Positions 32,338 to 42,731 of a DNA stretch of 64,000 nt are shown piece after piece; position 1 is the stretch's first letter, and each line of letters opens with the position of its first letter. Made by a program: the position numbers and the translations under genes. Below the pieces are notes generated by a model. That model saw nothing but the letters and a program-made list of their open reading frames with translations, was not told the origin of the DNA and made no database searches. The stretch lies in NCBI GenBank assembly GCA_023053685.1, contig JALIGW010000005.1:27348001-27412000 (forward strand). The letters are read 5' to 3'. This DNA comes from Diadophis punctatus similis. Its lineage: Eukaryota; Chordata; Lepidosauria; Squamata; Dipsadidae.

Positions 32338-32490
32338 GATTAAAAGAGGGGGTGCCAATCTAGGTTGGCACTATTTATACCTTTTTTAAGACTCGGTCCT
32401 ATTGGCTAGAGGGCAGATTTAACCCATTCCTTGGAGGCTAGCTCCACCCTACGAGAAAGGACGTCTCACAGGTGAGTACCAACGTCCCTT
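32338..32490 (-). repeat. DIRS right terminal repeat with terminal hairpin
   Basis: 32338-32450 is the inverse of the left repeat; 32451-32490 is an outer extension absent from the left end. The extension has a 6-bp stem GGACGT (32459-32464) and ACGTCC (32482-32487) around a 17-base loop that contains CAG|GTGAGT, a perfect splice-donor-like string. A second promoter (TATAAATA at 32379-32372, ATTGG/CCAAT at 32401-32405) faces into the element on the minus strand. Confidence 0.88.
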
Positions 32491-33280
32491 TTATTTAGAA
32501 AGGCAGGAATACAGGGCATTCACTGACAAAGCTCCAGGTCACACATCCTTAGGTGATTCACAAGCCATAGCAATCTCTGAGTTCCCCGCAGGGAGCCTCA
32601 ATTAGCACTTCAATCCCAACACGAAGAGTCCTGACCAACCTGGTTAGTGGCAAGGAAATCCTGGCAAGGAATATGCCCACATCCCTCCTCCTTATATCCC
32701 AACCAGGGAGGGGCTTGTTAACTTCTCCTTCTTTTCCTGGATAGCTGGCCCTCAGTCCTATGTTGCTGTCCTCTCTGTACTCCTCTGCGTATACGGGCAT
32801 CTGGGACAGGCCCCAGCTGTTCTTCCCCCTTGCTCAGCTCAGGCCCAGAAAACAGCTGTCTCTCTACCTGAGCATGAGTAGATGGGCCCTGCTCTGCATC
32901 TGGCTCTGAAACCTCTTGTTCCTCAGAGCCTTTCACAGGCCCCGATGGTAACCCAGGCAACCCCTCCATTTCCTCTGACTCATCTGACTGGAGCTGGCAG
33001 AAGCTGGCAGTCGACGAACCACAACAGATAGTCCATCAAGTATTTGAAGATTACTACCATGTTTCCCTTAGCCTTTTCTTCTTTAGACTGAAACCAATTT
33101 CTTTAACCATACTTCATAGCATTTGGCCTTCAAGTCCATCATTTTCACTGTTCTTCTGTACAATCTTTCCTCTTTTTCTATTTTAATGACCAAAAGTGGA
33201 TACAGTAGTCTAAATATGATATGAATAGAGCAGAACAGGTACTTCCCATGATCTCAACACTATACTTTTTTTAATACTGT

Positions 33281-34183
33281 CAAAAAATGCACCTCTGTTG
33301 CAGATGCTCTCTACTGCTGGTTCATGCTTAGTCTGTCATTTACCAGAACACAAAGGTGATTCCTACAATTCTACTGCCAATTCAGTATTTAATATCTAGA
33401 ACCTGAGTTTTTTAAGATTCATAAAAGTCTGACTTCAGGTGGAAAAGCTTCTCCAACAGTTATGCAGAAAGATCTAAGTTACAGCCCAACATTGTAATTC
33501 TCTGGTTAATCAACAATTTAAAGTTAGTATGGGATTCAACAGTCATTGCATTGAGTACTGTGATTTTCATTCAGACCAAAGTAGATTGGCATTTCTGTAA
33601 GTATGGGTCAAAATTAGTCAAGCTCAACTAATGGCAGTATTGTACCTGACACAACATTTCCCATGTAGCAGCAAATAATGTGAGGAACAATTCATTAAAG
33701 AACGCTATGAAAAACAAATGCAACAGCTATCTGTACAGTGAATTGAGAATTCTATAATATATTGGGCATTTAGAGACAGCAGACTATTATGGTTAGCACG
33801 CATTGTGCATATAATGTGGCCTAAAGAGACGTAAAATGATCTCTGCTTTTATATTTCACTAGCTGTGAGATGGGATCACCATCCGCATATCACCTCCCTT
33901 TTGAACCATCTTCTCTGACCCAAAATATAGCAAAATGTGTTCCACAGCAGCTGCTCAGGCCAAATAACTCCCAGGGAAAATGATCACATGCCGCCTTAAT
34001 TTGCCTTCCACACAATTCTCTCCTGCATTGTTGATGTGTACCATAGGTTTTGCTTTATAAAACTCTTCTGCATAATGTACAAAATATGCAACAAAAAGCA
34101 AATACAGCCATATCAACCAGTTCGGAAAAAAGATAATTTAAACCCCTATTGGGACAAACTTTAATTAAATGAACTAATATAAG
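33281..34183. other. unique non-coding DNA
   Basis: Past the duplication the sequence (starting CAAAAAATGCACC) continues the original CR1 flank and then AT-rich DNA with no gene. Confidence 0.5.
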
Positions 34184-35232
34184 GTTTATTTATTTATTTA
34201 TTTATTTTGTTATTCTTATATGCCGCCCAACTCCCGAGGGACTCGGGGCGGCTTACAGCAGGGAAAAATACAAGAATAAACAAAAAATTACATAAGATTT
34301 AAAAACAGATACGAAAATTTAAAACAATTATTTAAAACAGCAACATCCATTCGACACATACATACTTGGGGGGTGGGCTCAGGTGGAATTAAGCTATCCC
34401 CCCCACCTGCAGGAAAAGCCATGTCTTAATGGCTTTACGGAAAGCCAGCAGAGTGGGGATAATCCGGGTCTCTGGGGGTAGTTGGTTCCAGAGCGCAGGG
34501 CCAGCCACAGAGAAGGCTCTCCCCCTAGGGCCCGCCAGCCGACATTGCTTGGCCGACGGGACCTGGAGGAGGCCAACTCTGTGGGCCCTAACCGGTCGAA
34601 GGGAAGTATGAGGCAGAATGCGGTCCCGAAGATATCCTGGTCCTAAGCCATGAAGGGCTTTAAAGATGGTGATCAACACCTTGAATTGGACCCGGAGACC
34701 GATGGGCAACCAATGCAGCTGGCGGAGTATCGGTGTCACGTGGGTGTACCTTGGCACACCCACCACAGCACGCGCAGCCGCATTTTGCACCAGCTGAAGT
34801 CTCCGGATACTCTTCAAGGGTAGCCCCATGTAGCGCGCGTTGCAGTAATCCAAGCGCGAGGTGACAAGGGCATGAGCGACCGTGAGTAGCGCCTCCTTCT
34901 CCAAATATGGCCGCAACTGGTGCACCAGGCGAACCTGTGCAAAGGCCCCCCTAGCCACAGCAGAAAGATGGTGGTCCAATTTTAGCTGTGGATCTAGGAG
35001 GACCCCCAAGTTGCGGACCTGGTCTGAGGGGGTCAGTTTCGCACCCTCAAAGACCAAGGAGGGATAGTTTTCATGAACCTTAGGAGGCAATATCCACAGC
35101 CACTCAGTCTTATCGGGGTTTAGTCTGAGCCTGTTCCTCCCCATCCAGACCTTAACGTCGTCCAGGCATCGGCACATTACATCCACTGCCTCCCTGAAGT
35201 CAGACGGGGTGGTGATGTACAGCTGAACTGCT
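34184..35232 (-). mobile_element. L2/CR1-group LINE 3' end, well kept
   Basis: It includes the pol C-terminus, a 3' UTR ending with GCCGCCCCGAGTCC (34240s on the plus strand as GGACTCGGGGCGGC) and an (AAATA)n-type tail at 34184-34207. 5'-truncated near 35232. Shorter relatives are at 3958-4620, 40190-40985, 59842-59884 and 63500-63575, so the family is common here. Confidence 0.85.
34389..35186 (-). pseudogene. LINE pol, C-terminal 265 residues, open
   Basis: The end of a reverse transcriptase protein of the CR1/L2 group. The frame has no stop over 265 residues and starts after the palm domain: MGRNRLRLNPDKTEWLW is the thumb-side NPxKT motif, then VRNLGVLLDPQLKLDHHLSA, LVTSRLDYCNARYMGLP, SIRRLQLVQNAAARAVVGVP, LHWLPIGLRVQFKVL and a C-terminal WNQLPPETR. 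Catalytic YADD and the endonuclease lie upstream and are missing, so the fragment has no activity. The open frame suggests a fairly recent copy. The apparent ATG is internal. Confidence 0.88.
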
Positions 35233-36171
35233 GTTGCAAATGTTCAAATCTCCAATAACCCACCAGGATGAAGATTCATTAAAAATATAATAAAACGGAG
35301 GTGTATAAGTAAACAAGAGAGAGAAAGCACCCAGAACGTTTCTTTCAGGGAATTCTTCTCTTAATAATAGTTCTGATTTGGGTCATGTGACCAGGAGAGA
35401 GGGGATTTAGTATAAAGCAGTTACTATTGTTATGAGCCATTGACCAATTGCCTTTCTCATAGGAATAGGAATTTTTTTCAGCATTTCTCTTCTGTGAAAC
35501 CCTCAGCTATACCTGATCCATTTAGATTTTTGCTATTAGCCCCCCCCCAAAAAATATATACACTAGGTAAACCATATTGTTGCTCCAGAGCATTCAGCTT
35601 TGGGGGAATTATCCTATTAATGGATAAGGTCCAGAGCCTATTTTTATAATTTCTTTCTAGCATTCCATGTATAGACGAATAAACTAATAATAAAAGTAAT
35701 AATTTATGTGGTGCTGGCTAATCCAATGCAAATCAAATTGGCACTGGATTAGTCTTAGATGGATAATTTGTTGGGACTCAACTTTGTATGCACTGGCTTT
35801 CTACAGATGTAAAGCTATTGACAATAAGGGCAAAATATGTAGAGGTAATTAGCAGAAGAACATTCCTTTCCTGATTTAAAAGACTTGTTTTGCAAGTCAC
35901 TTTGTAACATGTCTCCTAGGTAGACTGATACTCTAAGGGCTGTCATTAGTCTTACCTTCTTAGATTAGTTCTCATTTGCCTTTAACCTCTGCAGTTCAAT
36001 TTCTTACTTGGTTGACTTTGTCTTCAGATTGGAGGAAAAGCCACAACAGGCTTCTAAGTGTAGCTACACTTAAATAACTCAGACTTTCCTATCACTACAT
36101 CATTTCTTCAATAAAGCTTATCTTTAATGTATTTATGCAATTACCAGATTCACTTGTTACACTCCAAACTA

Positions 36172-36172
<1 letters not shown>
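35233..36172. other. unique non-coding DNA
   Basis: Nothing recognised. Confidence 0.5.
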
Positions 36173-36213
<41 letters not shown>

Positions 36214-36250
36214 CTGTCTGTCTGTCTGTCTGTCTGCCTGTCTGTCTGTG
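36173..36250. repeat. compound microsatellite (GT)n(GC)n(GTCT)n
   Basis: GT run, then a short CG alternation, then GTCT units with one GCCT change. Confidence 0.96.
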
Positions 36251-36412
36251 TTTGGGCACGCACTTTAGGCACGTATCTGGGAATATATATATACACACAC
36301 ACGTATATAAATGCAATCACTGAGCAAAGCTATCTATTACCTAGCATAATTTTAACAGATAAATTAACAGAAGACCAGCAATTCTTTGCTTTCCTTACGC
36401 CAATCTATAATA

Positions 36413-36830
36413 TAGGTAGACCTCAACTTATGACCATAACTGAGACTAGAATTTCTATTGCCAAGCAAGGCAGTTGTTAAGTGACTTGTGCCCAATGTTA
36501 CAACCTCTTTTTTTGCAATGATCATTAAGTGAATCACTGCAATTGTTAACTGCAATTGTTAATGGTTGTTAAGCGAATGTGGCTTTCCCCATTGATTTTT
36601 GCATGTCGGGAACCTTTTAGGAAGGATGCAAATGGTGATCCCATGATCCCAGGATGCCGCAATCATTTATAAATGCATGCTGGTTGCCAAGCACCCAAAA
36701 TTGATTATATGACCATGAGAATGTTGTAATGGTTGTAAGTGTGAGGATCAGTTGTAAGTCAGTTTTCAGTGCTGTTGTAACTTTGAACAGTCACTAAACT
36801 AATGGTTTAAGCCGAGAACTACTTATATTA
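36413..36830. mobile_element. MITE of the TACAGGTAG family, copy 4
   Basis: Left TATAGGTAGACCTCAACTTA, right TTTAAGCCGAGAACTACTTATA; the core with CAGTTGTTAAGTGAC and AAGTGAATCACTGC is as in copy 1. Confidence 0.7.
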
Positions 36831-37191
36831 ATTTTATCCATCTTTTTAAAATGCTCCATAAAAGACACCAGAAGTTCTACTACCTCCAACACTAGGGATT
36901 TCTATACCACTTTTAAAACAAATAATAAATAAATAAGGCAACACTGCAAAAGCTGATTGTAAAAGTGTCTTCTTAAGATGTACTTATTGACTTAGAGTAC
37001 CTAAATGGGGAATAACATAAATACATGAGCAATCAAAGGATGGTTGGTTGACATTTTTGAATATGTCTTGTCTATTAAAAAAACACCTCTAGGCATACCT
37101 TAGACGTTGAGAAAAGATTGATATTATTCAGTTATAAATCAATTATATATTAAAGGCATTCATGACTCATTAATTCATATCATTCCGTTCC
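36831..37191. other. AT-rich non-coding DNA
   Basis: Nothing recognised. Confidence 0.5.
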
Positions 37192-37199
37192 CAGTATAG

Positions 37200-39522
37200 C
37201 AGGGGTCGGGAACCTTTTTGACTAAGAGAGCCATGAAAGCAAAAAATTTGGAAATTTATTTCAGTGAGAGCCATATAATATATTTTAAAAGTGAATTCAA
37301 CTAAATGTCAGTATAATAAGCATCTGAATTTATTCTTTTAAATAATGTTGTTATAACACTCACCATACAGGGCACGGGGCGGGGCACGCAGGACGGGGTG
37401 CCGGGTTGCAGGCCGGCAGCGGCGGAGGGTCGCTTGAACTCGCTTCCCGCCGCGGACCTCGTTCACGCGCGGCGGCGGCAGCAAGCCGGGAGCGCTCGCC
37501 TGGAATTGGAATCAGCGAGCAGCTGGGCATCGGGGCTCTTCCCCCGCCTTCTCCATCCTCCAGGGTCGCCACTGCAGGGGTTCCGTCTCTCCGGTGGTGC
37601 CTGCGTTGGAAGGGAAGGGGGGAAAGGCAGCCTGCGGGGCTTGGCACGGCTGGGAGTTGCGAGGCGGCGTAGCAACCGGGCTGTTCCTCCGGGTGTGCTA
37701 AAGTGCTTGAGTTTTTTCTCTCTCACACACACATGCACAACCTTCCAACGACAGGGAAGTCGTGCTGGGAGATCCAGTCCGACCCGGTCGTTGGAAGGTT
37801 GTGCATGTGTGTGTGTGAGAGAAAAAACTCAAGCACTTTAGCACACAGCCCGGCAAAGACGGGTGAGGAAGGAGAGAGAGGGGCGGGTCCTGTCCCCAGA
37901 GCTCTTCGGAAGCGGGGAGAAAAAAAGTAACTTGTAAGCGTGTGAGCCAGGGAGAAAAGGGGGAGGAGGAGGAAAGTTCCCCGGGTGTCTCCTGCCCGCG
38001 CTGCGCCCCGCTTCCGAAGAGCTCTGGGGACAGGACCCGCCCCTCTCTCTCCTTCCTCACCCGTCTTTGCCGGGCTGTTCCTCCGGGTGTGCTAAAGTGC
38101 TTGAGTTTTTTCTCTCACACACACACATGCACAACCTTCCAACGACAGGGAAGTCGTGCTGGGAGATCCAGTCCGACCCGGTTGTTGGAAGGTTGTGCAT
38201 GTGTGTGTGTGAGAGAAAAAACTCAAGCACTTTAGCACACCCGGAGGAACAGCCCGGCAAAGACGGGTGAGGAAGGAGAGAGAGGGGCGGGTCCTGTCCC
38301 CAGAGCTCTTCGGAAGCGGGGCGCAGCGCGGGCAGAAGACACCCGGGGAACTTTCCTCCTCCTCCCCCTTTTCTCCCTGGCTCACATGCTTACAAGTTAC
38401 TTTTTTTCTCCCCGCTTCCAAAGAGCTCTGGGGACAGGACCCGCCCCTCTCTCTCCTTCCTCACCCGTCTTTGCCGGGCTGTGTGCTAAAGTGCTTGAGT
38501 TTTTTCTCTCTCACACACACATGCACAACCTTCCAACGACAGGGAAGTCGTGCTGGGAGATCCAGTCCGACCCGGTCGTTGGAAGGTTGTGCATGTGTGT
38601 GTGTGAGAGAAAAAACTCAAGCACTTTAGCACACCCGGAGGAACAGCCCGGCAAAGACGGGTGAGGAAGGAGAGAGAGGGGCGGGTCCTGTCCCCAGAGC
38701 TCTTCGGAAGCGGGGCGCAGCGCGGGCAGGAGACACCCGGGGAACTTTCCTCCTCCTCCCCCTTTTCTCCCTGGCTCACACGCTTACAAGTTACTTTTTT
38801 TCTCCCCGCTTCCGAAGAGCTCTGGGGACAGGACCCGCCCCTCTCTCTCCTTCCTCACCCGTCTTTGCCGGGCTGTTCCTCCGGGTGTGCTAAAGTGCTT
38901 GAGTTTTTTCTCTCTCACACACACATGCACAACCTTCCAACGACCGGGTCGGACTGGATCTCCCAGCATGACTTCCCTGTCGTTGGAAGGTTGTGCATGT
39001 GTGTGTGAGAGAGAAAAAACTCAAGCACTTTAGCACACCCGGAGGAACAGCCCGGTTGCTACGCCGCCTCGCAACTCCCAGCCGTGCCAAGCCCCGCAGG
39101 CTGCCTTTCTTTCCCCCCCTTCCCTTCCAACGCAGGCACCACCGGAGAGACGGAACCCCCGCAGTGGCGACCCTGGAGGATGGAGAAGGCAGGGGAAGAG
39201 CCCCGATGCCCGGCTGCTCGCTGACTCCAATTCTGGGCGAGCGCTCCCGGCTTGCTGCTGTCGCCGCCGCCGCTCACCCTTCAACAGCCAATCAGCATGG
39301 GGCGCCGACAGCAGCGACGTCATCTCTCTGCGCCCGCCTTGCAGAGAGAAAGGCATGGGTGGGTGTTTTAAGGTGACCAGATGTCCCGACATTGTTTTAA
39401 AAAATCGGGACGTCTGGTCACCTTAATTAAAACAAGTGAGAATATTTTGTTTTATCTGCGAGCCATATGCAATCATCAAAAGAGCCACATCTGGCTCGCG
39501 AGCCATAGGTTCCCGACCCCTG
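37200..39522. mobile_element. 2.3-kb non-autonomous hAT element built of nested palindromes
   Basis: Ends CAGGGGTCGGGAACCT and AGGTTCCCGACCCCTG are exact inverted repeats, flanked by CAGTATAG at 37192-37199 and 39523-39530 (8 of 8). Inside, outer GC-rich arms (about 37480-37690 and 39040-39260) are inverted copies. Between them are four A hairpins (37696-37845, 38087-38240, 38481-38634, 38886-39042), each with about 55-bp arms (GCTAAAGTGCTTGAG..CCAACGAC) around a 36-bp loop, separated by three B segments that are themselves palindromic. The loop is inverted in A4 relative to A1-A3, and the centre of B1 is inverted relative to B2 and B3. Repeated open frames of 92-120 codons on both strands follow from this symmetry and are not genes. 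Confidence 0.9.
39370..39424. mobile_element. 55-bp mini-palindrome with AAGGTGACCAGA ends
   Basis: AAGGTGACCAGATGTCCCGA and its inverse TCGGGACGTCTGGTCACCTT around a 15-bp AT-rich loop. It has the same termini as the 953-bp element at 11157-12109 and lies inside the hAT element above. No target duplication seen. Confidence 0.75.
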
Positions 39523-39530
39523 CAGTATAG

Positions 39531-39860
39531 TCTCATTTGAAAGGATGCAAACTAAGGAAACTGAATTGTTTCAAAATTTATTACTTATTAAATTGTTTCC
39601 CTGAAGTAGAATGCATTCAACCAATTCAGAATCTACTGTATGTCTACATTATGCTCAGATAGTTTTGTCTACTGTACCCAGAAATTATTAATCAACTTGT
39701 ATGATAAGCATTTCGCATACGCTTCCTAGGGAATGCCTTTATCTCTTCTCCTTATTGCTAGTTTTAAAGTCTTGGTGATAAGAATAAACTTTAGTCATAT
39801 AAAAGAATAATTGCATGACAAGACAATGTTTATTTTATGTATATTTCAAATTTAGAAACT
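39531..39860. other. AT-rich non-coding DNA
   Basis: Nothing recognised. Confidence 0.5.
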
Positions 39861-39868
39861 GTCCAGCT

Positions 39869-40175
39869 CAGGGGTCGGTTCCACTTACCTTCATCACCGG
39901 TTCGCATTGCGCGCGCGCACGTCCCCTCGTGCGATTTCACTTCCATTCATGCTCAGAAGAAGAAATTAGCCTGAAACACAGCTGAGGAGCTCATCAGCTG
40001 TGCTTCAGGTGAAGAAATAAAGGTCAGTATTCACCCGTGGGCGGGCGGGAGGGCTCTTTTTCAAGCCGCATCCCAAAAAAAGATGGTGGCATGCATGGAA
40101 CAGCACTGACAGTGACGTCACCAGCAGGTCGCTACCAGTTTGGGCGATCCGGTCCAAACTGGGAGGAACCCACTG
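39869..40175. mobile_element. hAT-type MITE (CAGGGGTCGGTTCC ends)
   Basis: Starts CAGGGGTCGGTTCCACTTAC, ends GGGAGGAACCCACTG, flanked by GTCCAGCT at 39861-39868 and 40176-40183 (8 of 8). Same interior plan as 4842-5118: CACCGGTTCGC near the left, AAGATGGTGGC (changed YY1-type site), GACGTCACCAGCAGGTCGC. Confidence 0.92.
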
Positions 40176-40189
40176 GTCCAGCTCCTTCA

Positions 40190-40985
40190 CAAAGGGATTT
40201 GGGTAGTTTACAAGTAAAAATTTAAAAACATAAAATCTGTATGTAAAATTAGAAGGAAAAGAAGAGTTAAAATTCAAAGTTAAAAGGCAGGGAAGGGATT
40301 TCAAAGCACTAACCAATTGCATGGTCCTTTGTGGGCCCCAACCAAGATGGCATTGCAATGATTTTAGATATTTCCAAAAAGCCAGGAGAGTGGTGGTCCA
40401 CCTCGCTTCTGGCGGGAGAATGTTCCAAGGATGGAGGTAATGGCAGAGAAGACTCTCTTTCCTGACCTCACAAGTTGAAATTTTTTAACTGACATATCTT
40501 TCCTACCTTACTGGATAGGCTGGGCTAATGTAATGGGGACAAATATGCTTTAAAACCATGTCATAAAAGTCATAATCTTGAATTGAACCAAGAAGCAAAC
40601 CGACACCGAATGCAGGTCATGTAGCAGAAGTGTTGCCATCCTTGGGTGCCCAAGATTGGTCATGTTGTCATATTCTATACCAACCAAAGTTTCCAGATAC
40701 TTTTCAAGGACAGTTCCATGTAGGGTGCATTACAATAGTCCAAATGGAAGATGACCAATGATGAGTTCCTACCGGGTTGGCCTGGTTCAGGCAAACCGGT
40801 ATCAGCAGCGGCAGGAGGCTCCGCCCAGCCGGCAGAACGTCATCACGAAGCTTCTGCTCCTGCGCAGAAGCGTCACGCGCATTCCCGCACGCTCCCATTC
40901 CCGAACCGGTAGCAAAGGTAAATGAAACCCACCACTATAGATGACCAGGGTGTAAGTGATAGAACAAAGAACTATTATTACTTAA
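40190..40985 (-). mobile_element. L2/CR1-group LINE remnant split by a hAT MITE
   Basis: Minus-strand text keeps the order of the family at 34184-35232: CCTACATGGAACTGTCCTTG, GTGCATTACAATAGTCC (inverse) and a degraded SIRRLQL region, but with many stops. The MITE at 40757-40938 interrupts it. Confidence 0.6.
40757..40938. mobile_element. hAT-type MITE, diverged ends
   Basis: AGATGACC flanks both sides (40749-40756, 40939-40946). Ends AATGATGAGTTCCTACC and AAATGAAACCCACCACTAT are imperfect inverted repeats related to the CAGGGGTGGGTTC group. Interior has ACCGGT near both ends and TGCGCAGAAGCGTCACGCGC. Confidence 0.8.
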
Positions 40986-42399
40986 TAATAATAAGATTAC
41001 TAGGTTAAGTTGCTTTTATGTTTTCTTTTATAAGAATACAAGATAAATAGTTGTAGTGATGATTTAAGCCAATTTTCTGTATCTTCTAGTTTGCATTTTC
41101 TAGTTTAAAACTCTAGTGCATCATTTCTGCATTGTGTAAAATACTACAATAATATATGCGCTAATCTTTATGGTGCAAAGCTGAAATAATATTGGAGAAA
41201 GAAAATTGAGATAGAACTGAAACATCTGTGGGAAGAAGTATTTTTTGTTTACACAATATAGCTGGCAAGACTCCTGGGAACAAAATAATAAATTATTGGT
41301 GCTAAATTCTCCAGTAAGCAAATATTTTCTCAGCGAGGGTGATTTACAAAAGCTGGGACATATGTTCATAGAGATATTTCTTTCCCAAGCTACTTGAGCT
41401 TTGTTATCCAAAGGGAACAAGGTGCAGCCACAGTTTTAACTTGATTATTTCACATTCTGCTAATGTGTGTGGAGAAAAAAATAATCTCCAGCAGTATCCT
41501 GCTTACATAAGGTCACTTATTCCATGCACTTATAAAACTCCAGAAAGGAAATTATTAAATCTATAAGAATTTGAAATATTTTTCCTATCCTCTCTGGGGA
41601 GTGGCATCTTTTAGCTTTTGCTTTTCCACAGTTATTTCACTAGCACTGAAATACATGCAGTCCCATGAAAAAAAAAGCTTCTGAACTAACTACAAATCAA
41701 TCAAAATGAAGTTCTGGTTTAACAGTTTATAACTGAGATCTGCCAGCAAATATCATACTGCAAGTTCTTCACTTCCCTGATCTTTAAGAATTCATTTCCA
41801 TTTTATTTGTTAATTCAGTTTTCTAATCTGCCCTCTTATATCTAGCATTCTCTAGTCTTAATCATTCTCATTAAAGGTTCTTGGTGACATCCCATTTAGT
41901 TTTTCAATATTTCTATAATATTGGTATTCTGCCAAGGTGGTCATAGCTGTTTTTATATGTAGGTGGTACCATTCTGGATATCTATCATAAACAGCATAAA
42001 GCACTGTAGTTAAAATGATACATGCTATTTCACCTTGAAAAAAGAAATGGAAATCAGCTCTAAGTAAGGACTGTTAGATGTGTGGATCTGTATAAATCAT
42101 GCTAATTTTGTTTTATTAATTTGTTAGTTAGTCATTCTGGTCTAAGGATAAAAAAGAAAGATGATTTCTTAAGATCCACATCTACTTCTTGTCCATAATT
42201 TTTCCTAAGATTTTATACACAATTAATCCTAAAATACAGTTTACAATTTCTTTGACAGAAGCCTCAGCGTTCATAGATGCTGGAAGACCTTGCTAAATTA
42301 ACCCTCAGAAAGATTTATTTCAATTGCTTGGTACACAAGGCCATTATAACAGGAAAAACATTATTATCTACAGGAAAAAAAACCAAGGAATGGAGATTA
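40986..42399. other. unique AT-rich DNA
   Basis: No gene or recognised repeat. The minus-strand frame 41121-41420 is open for 99 codons but has no features of a protein family known to me and no codon signal I can see. Confidence 0.5.
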
Positions 42400-42731
42400 T
42401 ACACTCTGTGCACAATTATTAGGCAAGTTGTATTTTGGAGGATCAATTTTGTTATTGAATAATTACAGTGCTCTTGGTCAATCCAAAATGTTAATAAACC
42501 TCAAACCTGAACATTTAAGAAAGTAAAAGTGAGGTTTTTGGCTTTCTTAGGAGAATATCTATGTGTGCACAATTATTGGGCAACTATTAGTGTGCAGAAT
42601 TATTATGCAACTAAATGAAAAATGAAAATTTGCCCATCTCATTCATTCATTTGCATCTGTTAAAGTGAGAATAATAAACCAACAATTCAAAATGTACAAA
42701 TAAACATTTCTGAAAGTTCACAAAATATAAA

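Larger units (their letters stand above)
26412..32490 (+). mobile_element. DIRS-type tyrosine-recombinase retrotransposon, apparently complete
   Basis: About 6.1 kb with inverted terminal repeats, three overlapping open frames (gag; RT, RNase H and a methyltransferase-like tail; tyrosine recombinase) and an internal complementary region at 32064-32160 that is the reverse complement of the joined outer ends. There is no poly-A tail, LTR pair or target duplication. This is the DIRS-1 layout: reverse transcription is thought to give a circle that the recombinase inserts. The two terminal repeats differ at about one base in 115, and no frame is broken, so the copy is young and may still be active. 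Compare the broken relative at 46805-52956. Confidence 0.95.
26265..33280. repeat. second copy of a 937-bp tandem duplication, split by DIRS
   Basis: 26265-26411 joined to 32491-33280 repeats 25318-26254. I see only two base differences in about 937 bp (at the positions matching 25628 and 25944). The junction between copies holds ten extra bases TCCTCCTAAT, which resemble the adjoining TTCCTCCTTAT. The DIRS element is present only in this copy. Confidence 0.92.

Noticed and set aside
26412..32490. Reading the plus-strand element as an LTR retrotransposon or endogenous retrovirus
   Set aside because: It has inverted rather than direct repeats, a tyrosine recombinase in place of a DDE integrase, no protease, and no target duplication; all fit DIRS.
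37696..39042. Regularly spaced palindromic repeats that might suggest a CRISPR-like array
   Set aside because: Repeat arms of about 55 bp, loops that are themselves repeated, and a eukaryotic setting; there are no unique spacers.
37360..39392. Many similar 90-147 codon frames on both strands, resembling a repeated protein family
   Set aside because: They follow from the nested palindrome of a non-autonomous hAT element; the same DNA is read several times in both directions.
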